Of a stretch of 16,207 nt of DNA, positions 1 through 6,273 are shown in pieces. Made by a program: the position numbers and the translations under genes. Location of the stretch: positions 1 to 16,207 of the forward strand of contig DAOTVD010000208.1 in the NCBI GenBank assembly GCA_034437075.1, given 5' to 3'. This stretch comes from DAOTVD01 sp034437075 (GTDB lineage Bacteria; Chloroflexota; Anaerolineae; Aggregatilineales; J027). The notes beneath the pieces were generated by a model, which was given only the letters and a program-made list of their open reading frames with translations, was not told the DNA's origin and searched no databases. Within the stretch, counting starts at the first letter, position 1; every line of letters starts with the position of its first letter.

Positions 1-524
1 CACGTACTCTGCCCCAGCCCTTTTTGGGTCAGCGCAAAAACCGCCTCATAAGTGAGCGTGCCACTGCGCGAAACGACGCCCACCGGGCCGGGGGTCGCGA
101 TGAAACCGGGCATGATGCCGACCTTGCTCTGGCCGGGGGTCAGCAAGCCGGGGCAATTTCCGCCAAGTAAAACGCTATCGCTGGCGTCTAGTTTGGCGCG
201 GACTTTCATCATATCCTGCACGGGGATGCCTTCGGTGATGGTCACGATGAATTCAATTTCCGCGTCGATAGCTTCCAGGATGGCATCAGCGGCGAATTTG
301 GGCGGCACGTAAATCACCGAGCAATTGGCGTCCGTAGCCTCTTTGGCATCGCGCACGGTGTCGAAAACGGGTTTGTCATCCACCCATTCGCCGCCTTTGC
401 CCGGCGTTACCCCGGCCACGATCTTCGTGCCGTATTCGATCATCAAGCGCGTGTGAAAAGCGCCCTGCTTGCCCGTGATGCCCTGCACAATAACGCGCGT
501 ATCGTTATCAATCAGAATAGCCAT
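1..524 (-). CDS. sucD: Succinyl-CoA synthetase (ADP-forming) alpha subunit, 3' part cut by window edge
   Basis: The alpha subunit of the TCA-cycle enzyme that converts succinyl-CoA plus ADP/GDP and phosphate to succinate, CoA and ATP/GTP. Only the first 174 or so codons are in the window. The start is ATG at 524 (reading MAILIDNDTRVIV), directly after the sucC stop, giving TAAATG with no gap, so the two subunits are probably translationally coupled. The visible part is the N-terminal CoA-binding Rossmann domain: QGITGKQGAFHT near residue 14, GVTPGKGG near 39, then IYVPPKFAADAI and VTITEGIP, and the start of the ligase domain with GNCPGLLTPG and VSRSGTLTYEA. The catalytic phospho-His lies further on and is outside the window. 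The neighbour sucC confirms the identity. Confidence 0.96.
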   Translation of the reverse strand, partial: MAILIDNDTRVIVQGITGKQGAFHTRLMIEYGTKIVAGVTPGKGGEWVDDKPVFDTVRDAKEATDANCSVIYVPPKFAADAILEAIDAEIEFIVTITEGIPVQDMMKVRAKLDASDSVLLGGNCPGLLTPGQSKVGIMPGFIATPGPVGVVSRSGTLTYEAVFALTQKGLGQST

Positions 525-1697
525 TTAGGATGCTCCCTTCGCGATATTCACGACTTTTTGCGCGGCCTCGTAAAACGCGCTCGCGCTGGTGACATTCGGC
601 AAGGCGGCCTCTTCGATCAAACGCAAGCCTTCTTCTTGGTTCGTGCCGCTCAGGCGGATCACGAGTGGAATATCGGTCTGTACTTCGTGCAGGGCGTGCA
701 AAATCCCGCGTGCCACGTCATCGCAGCGCGTGATGCCGCCAAAGATGTTGATGAGGATGGCCTTCACCGCCGGGTCTTTCAGGATGAGCCGCAAAGCAGT
801 CGCGACCTTATCCGGCCCGGCACCCCCGGCCACATCCAAAAAGTTGGCGGGCATGATGCCGTGTTCTTGGCCAAAATGCGCCACCATATCCATGGTCGCC
901 ATGGCCAAACCCGCACCATTGACCATGCACCCGATTTGCCCATCCAGCTTCACATAGTTCAAGTCGGCTTCGCGGGCGAATGTTTCTTCTTCGGGTTCTT
1001 CGCTGGTGTCGCGCAGGTCTGCCAATTCGGGAAAATGCATCAGCGCGTTGTCATCAATGCTCATTTTGCCATCCAACGCGCGGAGGGCCGTGCTGCCCTC
1101 GCCATCCCCCACAATCGCCAGCGGATTGATCTCGCAGAGGGTCGCGCCGCTGCCCGTATAACACGCATACAGCGCGTTAGCAATCTGGCTGAAGGACTTC
1201 CACAACTCGCGCGGCAAGCCCATCCCGGCGGCCATCTGCACAATCTGATAGCCCTTGAGCCCCAGCAACGGATCGACATGCACACGGATAATCTTCTCTG
1301 GCGATACGCGATTGACTTCTTCGATGTCCATGCCACCTTCGGCACTGGCCATAAATAACGGTTTTTTGGCGGTGCGGTCGTTGGTGATGGCGAAATACAA
1401 TTCGCCTTTGATGTCTGCGCCGGGGTCAACCAGCACCTTATGCACCGTATGCCCTTTGATGTCCATGCCCAGGATCGCTTGCGCAGCAGCTTTAGCTTCT
1501 TCCGGCGAATGGGCCAACTTCACCCCACCTGCTTTGCCGCGCCCGCCTGTATGTACCTGAGCCTTCACGACGACCGTACCACCCAGGTCTTTAGCAATTG
1601 CAGCCGCTTCGTCCGCCGTAGAGGCAACTTGCCCTTGCGGAATCGGCACGCCAAATTCCGCAAAGCGAAACTTCGCTTGATATTCATGAAGATCCAC
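525..1697 (-). CDS. sucC: Succinyl-CoA synthetase (ADP-forming) beta subunit
   Basis: The nucleotide-binding subunit of succinyl-CoA synthetase, a cytoplasmic TCA-cycle enzyme. The product is 390 aa, close to the usual 385-400. It begins MDLHEYQAK, the standard N-terminus of the family. The ATP-grasp region has GGRGKAGGV at residues 51-59; E189 and N191 in CEINPLA and D209 in LDGKM match the metal/nucleotide-binding positions. The C-terminal ligase domain has NGAGLAMATMD at 260-270, DVAGGA near 288 and NIFGGITRCD at 317-326. The start codon is GTG (1695-1697), chosen because it gives the conserved N-terminus; a GAGG lies about 10 nt upstream. It is the first gene of a sucC-sucD operon reading leftwards, behind the promoter at 1732-1760. 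Confidence 0.97.
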   Translation of the reverse strand: MDLHEYQAKFRFAEFGVPIPQGQVASTADEAAAIAKDLGGTVVVKAQVHTGGRGKAGGVKLAHSPEEAKAAAQAILGMDIKGHTVHKVLVDPGADIKGELYFAITNDRTAKKPLFMASAEGGMDIEEVNRVSPEKIIRVHVDPLLGLKGYQIVQMAAGMGLPRELWKSFSQIANALYACYTGSGATLCEINPLAIVGDGEGSTALRALDGKMSIDDNALMHFPELADLRDTSEEPEEETFAREADLNYVKLDGQIGCMVNGAGLAMATMDMVAHFGQEHGIMPANFLDVAGGAGPDKVATALRLILKDPAVKAILINIFGGITRCDDVARGILHALHEVQTDIPLVIRLSGTNQEEGLRLIEEAALPNVTSASAFYEAAQKVVNIAKGAS

Positions 1698-1731
1698 GGA
1701 TTGTTAACCTCGCTAACTTGTTGATAGGCCC

Positions 1732-1760
1732 AGTATAACGCGCTAGTCTGGCACGCTCAA
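1732..1760 (-). promoter_or_regulatory. Candidate sigma70-type promoter of sucCD
   Basis: On the minus strand, TTGAGC (1755-1760) is followed after 17 nt by TATACT (1732-1737). This matches 4 of 6 bases of the -35 consensus and 5 of 6 of the -10, with ideal spacing. Transcription would start near 1725, leaving a short leader before the GTG of sucC at 1697. This is pattern matching only, but it is the best promoter-like match in the intergenic region. Confidence 0.6.
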
Positions 1761-1763
1761 AAC

Positions 1764-1792
1764 TTGTATCGGGCCGCGTGTAGCGCTACACT
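1764..1792 (+). promoter_or_regulatory. Weak candidate promoter for the che cluster
   Basis: TTGTAT (1764-1769), a 17-nt spacer and TACACT (1787-1792) give a weak sigma70-like pair (3/6 and 4/6 consensus bases) pointing at cheR. It lies back to back with the sucCD promoter, the two -35 boxes being only 3 bp apart. The -10 box lies within a palindrome. It is offered because the region must contain a promoter for the rightward genes and nothing better was seen. Confidence 0.3.
1778..1791. promoter_or_regulatory. Perfect 14-bp palindrome, possible operator
   Basis: GTGTAGCGCTACAC is its own reverse complement. It lies in the only intergenic region between sucCD and the che genes, overlaps the candidate -10 of the rightward promoter, and is about 53 bp before the cheR start. 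The position fits a binding site for a dimeric repressor, but no regulator gene is in the window and the family cannot be named. It has no T-tract, so it is not a terminator. Confidence 0.35.
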
Positions 1793-1844
1793 GTGAACAT
1801 GACCGCCAACCAAACATTGATACGCTGAAGCTGACCCAATCACC

Positions 1845-3254
1845 GTGAAAGATGAGCAGTTTTACCAACTCCGCGATCTGTTAAAAGCGCGTAGTGGACT
1901 CTATTATGCCGACATGCAGCGCGCCGACCTGCTCGCGGGGGTGCACGACGCCTGGCAAGAAACGCCTTTCACCAGCTACGAGGCTTATATCCATGCGCTG
2001 CACGCCAACCCCATAGACACCCCCCTCTGGAAAACCCTGCTGCGCGTGCTAACCATTGGCGAAACCTATTTTTTTCGGAATCGCTGGCACTTCCAGGCCC
2101 TGCGCGAGCACATCTTGCCCGCGCTCATCGCGCGCCGCCGCCATTATGGTTTGCATCATCTGCGCATATGGAGCGCGGGCTGTGCCACAGGCGAAGAACC
2201 CTATTCCCTGGCCATCCTGCTGCGCGAATTGCTGCCAGATATTGACCAGTGGCATATCAACATCCTAGCCACGGACATCAACGAAGCGGCGTTGGACAAA
2301 GCCCGCGCGGGGGAGTACGGCGCGTGGTCGTTTCGCGAAGAAACGCCGCCCACCCTGCGCCAAACCTATTTTGTGCCGCACGGCGACCGCTATCGCATCC
2401 TGCCGGAAGTGCAGCGGATGGTGCGCTTCGAGACATTGAATCTAGTGGATGACGATTATCCGTCTGGCGCGAGCGATACCTATCGCCTAGATTTAATCGT
2501 CTGCCGCAATGTGACCATTTACTTCGACCGCACCACAACGCGAGAGGTCGTCACCCGGTTTCATGATTGTCTGGTAGAGGCTGGCTGGTTATTGGTGGGC
2601 CATTCCGAGCCGCTGACGAGCCTGTATACCGAATACGATGTGCACAACTTCTCGAACGCGGTGGTCTATCGCAAGCCGGAGCGCATTCCAGCCCCCATCG
2701 CGCCCGCCATTCTGCCCGCCGAGCCACCCACCCCTGCCCAGCACCTGAGCGAAACCGAACAGGCCGACGCGATGCAAGTCATCTATACCCACATGGCCGC
2801 CGGGGATCGCGAGGGCGCGCGCCAGACTCTATTCGCTTTTCTGGACGCCATGCCCCAGCATATCGACGCGCTGTTTTTGCTCGCCAAGCTCGCTGCTGAC
2901 GAAGGCGAAGATGATGAAGTCCACGCGATACTAGACACCATCGAAACGATTGATCCGCTAGTGCCCCAAGCGCACTACCTGCGCGCCTTGCTGCATCAGC
3001 AAAGCCAGCAATGGCAAGACGCCAAAGCGGCCCTCCGCCGCGCGCTCTACGCCGACCGGGAATTTGCGCTGGCCCATTACGCCATGGGCGAGTTGTTTTA
3101 TACTGAAGGCAACGCGGCGATGGCCCGCCGCAGTTGGCAACATGCCCTGGCGGCCTTAGGGGATTGCCCCGCCGATACGCCCCTGCCTTTTGGGGATGGG
3201 ATGTTGGCTGGTACACTTATACATGCGATACAACAACGATTGAACCGCTTATGA
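1845..3254 (+). CDS. cheR: CheR-type chemoreceptor methyltransferase with C-terminal TPR domain
   Basis: It transfers methyl groups from S-adenosylmethionine to glutamates of the chemoreceptor, opposing CheB. The product is 469 aa, longer than plain CheR (about 280). Residues 5-60 form the helical CheR N-domain. The methyltransferase domain has ETYFFRN at 73-79, the SAM-binding SAGCATGEEPYSLA at 110-123, ATDIN at 142-146 and CRNVTIYF at 220-227 (usual form CRNVLIYF). After a Pro-rich linker (280-298), residues 309-440 form about three TPR-like helix pairs, as in WspC and FrzF types. The start is GTG at 1845 with no clear Shine-Dalgarno; no better in-frame start before the conserved N-domain was seen. 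Its stop overlaps the next cheW as ATGA. Catalytic motifs are intact. The CheR assignment is firm; the Wsp-like role is inferred. Confidence 0.93.
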   Translation: MKDEQFYQLRDLLKARSGLYYADMQRADLLAGVHDAWQETPFTSYEAYIHALHANPIDTPLWKTLLRVLTIGETYFFRNRWHFQALREHILPALIARRRHYGLHHLRIWSAGCATGEEPYSLAILLRELLPDIDQWHINILATDINEAALDKARAGEYGAWSFREETPPTLRQTYFVPHGDRYRILPEVQRMVRFETLNLVDDDYPSGASDTYRLDLIVCRNVTIYFDRTTTREVVTRFHDCLVEAGWLLVGHSEPLTSLYTEYDVHNFSNAVVYRKPERIPAPIAPAILPAEPPTPAQHLSETEQADAMQVIYTHMAAGDREGARQTLFAFLDAMPQHIDALFLLAKLAADEGEDDEVHAILDTIETIDPLVPQAHYLRALLHQQSQQWQDAKAALRRALYADREFALAHYAMGELFYTEGNAAMARRSWQHALAALGDCPADTPLPFGDGMLAGTLIHAIQQRLNRL

Positions 3255-3922
3255 CCGAGAAAAAATACCAAACGCTGGATTTATCCATCGAGCCCGCCAT
3301 ACAACGCGCCATCAGCCTGGGCGAAGAACTCACCGAAGCGCAAAAACAAACCCTGCTGGAAAAACGCGCGCGATTATTGGCCCAACCCATCACCGCCCAC
3401 GACGAACAACACCACGACACGTTGCGCGTGCTCACCTTTCGCATTGGGGACGAAACCTATGCCTTTCCGGCAGCGTCGGTGCTCAGCGTTAATAAATCCA
3501 TCAACATTACCCCGGTGCCGAATGTGCCCAGCTTCGTAGCGGGCATCACCAACCTGCGCGGGCACATTCGCTCGGTGGTGCGCCTGGCCGAATTTTTAGG
3601 GATGCAACATCTGGTGGAGGCCCGGCGCGCGCGCGTGTTGGCCGAGCAATCGACGCGCAAAACCAGCGCAACGGCCCCCAGCCCAGATGATGACTATGTC
3701 GTTGTGGCGGTGCATGGCGATATGGAAGTCGCGTTCATCGTCAGCGGCTTGGACGAAGTAACCGACATCCCGACCCAGGAGATTAAACCGCGCCCCGCGA
3801 ATCTGAATAGCCAGGCGGCGCTATATATGTCGGGCGTGTTGCCGGGTGGGCTGGTGCTGCTAGATTTAGAAGCGATCTTTACGGACGAACGGTTTATCGT
3901 GAATGACGATATGGCCGGTTAG
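3251..3922 (+). CDS. cheW: CheW-type coupling protein with N-terminal extension
   Basis: A cytoplasmic adaptor linking the receptor to the CheA kinase. The product is 223 aa; E. coli CheW is 167. The ATG at 3251 overlaps the cheR stop (ATGA), which decides the start; reading further upstream in this frame gives sequence with no CheW resemblance. The CheW fold covers about residues 56-215: LTFRIGDETYAFPAASV, then the conserved VAGITNLRGHIRSVVRL (96-112), VVVAV..VAFIV near 150-165, and LYMSGVLPGGLVLLD near the end. The first 50 residues are a charged helical extension (EELTEAQKQTLLEKRARLLAQP) of a kind also found in other nonflagellar CheW proteins. Residues 118-146 are an Arg/Ala/Ser-rich inserted loop. 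It resembles one of the two CheWs of Wsp-type systems. Confidence 0.92.
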   Translation: MTEKKYQTLDLSIEPAIQRAISLGEELTEAQKQTLLEKRARLLAQPITAHDEQHHDTLRVLTFRIGDETYAFPAASVLSVNKSINITPVPNVPSFVAGITNLRGHIRSVVRLAEFLGMQHLVEARRARVLAEQSTRKTSATAPSPDDDYVVVAVHGDMEVAFIVSGLDEVTDIPTQEIKPRPANLNSQAALYMSGVLPGGLVLLDLEAIFTDERFIVNDDMAG

Positions 3923-3953
3923 CCGGGTTTTGTTGGCTATATGTTGGTTAATT

Positions 3954-3958
3954 GAGGG
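3954..3958 (+). promoter_or_regulatory. Shine-Dalgarno of the chemoreceptor gene
   Basis: GAGGG lies 8 nt before the ATG at 3967. It selects that start over the next in-frame ATG at 3982. The 44-bp gap between cheW and mcp holds no promoter or hairpin that I can see, so the genes are probably co-transcribed. Confidence 0.6.
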
Positions 3959-3966
3959 CGTAGATT

Positions 3967-6246
3967 ATGAACCAAGCTGAAATGAACACCCCGACCCAGG
4001 AGAACTCAAACCAGACCGCTGGCCTCTGGGGCTGGTTTAGCTCCATCGAACGGCGCTTGTTCGCCTTCTTGTTGGTGGTGGGGATTGTGCCGTTGTTGGT
4101 GATGGCCTGGCTCAGCTACATCCAGGCTCAAGATGTCTTGCGCGCGTCCGTCGAAAGCGAGCTAGACTCCGTGGCTAGCCTGACGGAAGACCGGGTCGAG
4201 CGCTGGTTAAACGCGCGCGAAGCCGATGCCCAAACCTATTCCTCGATGCAGTTCGCCACGGGCGATTCGCAAAACGAGCTTGACCTGGGCATCGAAGTCA
4301 TCATTACTGCGGATGGCACCGTGGAAGGCACGCGGGCGCAGCGCTCCGCGCGCAACGTCATGGAAGACATCCTAGAAGCCACCGACACGACCTACCGGGC
4401 CATTTACCTGACAGATATTAACGGGCGGGTGCTGGTGGGGGCCGAGCGCCGGGCCGAAGCTGCCGCAGATGGCACCGAAGAAATTATTATCGAAACAGGT
4501 TTCAACGAGGGCCACAGCTTCGGCGATGCGCTCTTTTTTGAGGCCGTGCAAGGCAATGATGCTGTCAGCTTTTTCCGCTCGGATGTTATCTATTATGAAC
4601 CTTTCGATGTGACGACCATGTTCATCACGCATGAGGTCATCGACAGCGGCAACATGACCCCCATCGGCTATATCGTGCTACAAGTCAGCCAATCCGAACT
4701 GCGTAGCCTGATGGAAAACTTCGCCGCCGGAGATGGGCGCGCGTATCTGCAAAGCGGTAACTTTCTGGTGGGCAATCAAGAGATTATCCCCTTGCCAGAT
4801 GGCGAAGCCATCCGCGCGCCAGAGGCCCAACCCGGCGTGGACGATTTCGAAGGCTTCAATGGCGAAACCGTGCTGGGCAGTTGGCGCGGCAACACCCAAC
4901 TCGATTTCGTGGTTTATGCGCAAGTGCCGCGCGGCGAAGCGCTCTCGGCGGTCAATAGCCTGGCCGTGATCTTGCTGGCGGTGTCGCTGATTTCCATCGC
5001 GGTCATTGCACTGGTGGCCTTTTTTATCGGGCGTTGGCTAACCCGCCCCATCACGGGCCTGACGGACGCCGCGCGCGACATCGCCAGTGGCTCGTTGGAT
5101 ACGCGCGTCGATACCGACAGCGGCGACGAACTCGGCGTGCTGGCGCAAGCCTTCAACGACATGACCCAGAATCTGCGCGTGCGCGTCACCGAAGAAAAGC
5201 AAAATCGCGAATATCTGGAACAAGTGCTCACCAGCTATATGCAATTCGTGGAGCGTGTTTCGCGTGGCGACCTGACCGCCCGCCTGAGCCTGAACGGCCA
5301 AGAAGGGCCGAATCTGATCGTGGCTAACGTCAACGTCGAACAAGACGATAATCTGCTGCGCCTGGGCTATAACCTCAACCGCATGGTAGAAGCCCTGCAC
5401 AGCATGGCCAGCCAAACGCGCGATGTGGCCGCCAGTCTATCGGAAGCTGCCGCGCAAATCCTCGAATCCAGCACCAGCCAGATCGCCGGGGCAACCCAGC
5501 AAGATGCTTCGGTCAGCCAGACGACCAGCACGGTCGCCGAAATCCGCGCCACGGTGGCCGAAACCGCCGAACGCGCCCAGATGGTGGCCGAAGCCGCCCA
5601 GCAATCCGTGGAAATCTCGCGCCAGGGGCAAATCGCCGTGGCTGAAACCATCGAAGGCATGAACGTCATACGCTCGCGCGTGGAAAGCATCGCCGAGAAT
5701 ATCCTCATGCTCTCCGAACGGACAACGCAAATCGGCGACATCATCGCCACGGTGAACGCCATCGCCGACCAATCAAAAATGTTGGCCCTGAATGCGAGCA
5801 TCGAGGCGGCCCGCGCGGGCGAAGAAGGGCGCGGCTTCGCTGTGGTGGCCATGGAAGTACGTAACCTGGCCGAACAAAGCCGCGAAGCCACCGCCCAAGT
5901 GCGCGATATCCTCAGCGAGATTCAACAAGCCACCAACACCGCTGTGATGGTCACGGAAGAAGGCACCAAAGGCGTGGATTTGGGCGTGCAATTGGTAGAC
6001 CGCGCCGGGCGCGCCATCCGCGAACTAGCCGGTAAGTTGGAAGACGCTTCGCAATCCGCCATGCAGATTGCCGCCAGCACGCGCCAACAAAGCCAGGGTA
6101 TGGATCAACTGACCTCGGCCATGAGTTCCATCAAAGCGGCCACCTCGTCCACCGCGACGAGCATGCAGCAAACCCAGCGTAATTCCAAAGACCTGAACGA
6201 AATGGCCCGCCAGATGGAATCGGCCATATCGGCCTACCGTCTGTAA
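3967..6246 (+). CDS. Methyl-accepting chemotaxis receptor with Cache-like extracytoplasmic sensor
   Basis: The membrane receptor that sets CheA activity, 759 aa. TM1 is about 31-50 after a polar N-tail. Residues 53-328 form a large extracytoplasmic sensor with double-Cache character (AIYLTDINGRVLVG at 145-158; IGYIVLQVS at 233-241). TM2 is about 330-354, followed by HAMP at 355-407 (LTRPITGL..ELGVLAQAFNDM). A divergent second HAMP-like unit covers about 425-478 (SRGDLTARL...LGYNLNRMVEAL). The signalling coiled coil is 480-759, with the hairpin tip IADQSKMLALNASIEAARAG at 599-618 and GRGFAVVAMEVRNLAEQS after it. By eye each arm has about 19-20 heptads, compatible with the 40H class of WspA. 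It ends AYRL with no CheR-tethering pentapeptide. The ligand cannot be told from sequence; Cache sensors often bind small metabolites. Confidence 0.93.
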   Translation: MNQAEMNTPTQENSNQTAGLWGWFSSIERRLFAFLLVVGIVPLLVMAWLSYIQAQDVLRASVESELDSVASLTEDRVERWLNAREADAQTYSSMQFATGDSQNELDLGIEVIITADGTVEGTRAQRSARNVMEDILEATDTTYRAIYLTDINGRVLVGAERRAEAAADGTEEIIIETGFNEGHSFGDALFFEAVQGNDAVSFFRSDVIYYEPFDVTTMFITHEVIDSGNMTPIGYIVLQVSQSELRSLMENFAAGDGRAYLQSGNFLVGNQEIIPLPDGEAIRAPEAQPGVDDFEGFNGETVLGSWRGNTQLDFVVYAQVPRGEALSAVNSLAVILLAVSLISIAVIALVAFFIGRWLTRPITGLTDAARDIASGSLDTRVDTDSGDELGVLAQAFNDMTQNLRVRVTEEKQNREYLEQVLTSYMQFVERVSRGDLTARLSLNGQEGPNLIVANVNVEQDDNLLRLGYNLNRMVEALHSMASQTRDVAASLSEAAAQILESSTSQIAGATQQDASVSQTTSTVAEIRATVAETAERAQMVAEAAQQSVEISRQGQIAVAETIEGMNVIRSRVESIAENILMLSERTTQIGDIIATVNAIADQSKMLALNASIEAARAGEEGRGFAVVAMEVRNLAEQSREATAQVRDILSEIQQATNTAVMVTEEGTKGVDLGVQLVDRAGRAIRELAGKLEDASQSAMQIAASTRQQSQGMDQLTSAMSSIKAATSSTATSMQQTQRNSKDLNEMARQMESAISAYRL

Positions 6247-6273
6247 ACCAAGCGCGAACAGGGGAAAGCCCGC

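Noticed and set aside
453..1358. 301-codon plus-strand open frame opposite sucC
   Set aside because: It is antisense to a clearly conserved sucC and its translation has no recognisable family; typical shadow frame in GC-rich DNA.
1799..1828. Short open frame MTANQTLIR upstream of cheR as a leader peptide
   Set aside because: Only nine codons, no Shine-Dalgarno, no runs of one amino acid and no attenuator hairpin after it; probably chance.
3134..3250. Longer upstream start for the first cheW
   Set aside because: The 39 extra codons overlap the cheR TPR region in another frame and read as non-conserved sequence; the ATGA overlap at 3251 is the better start.
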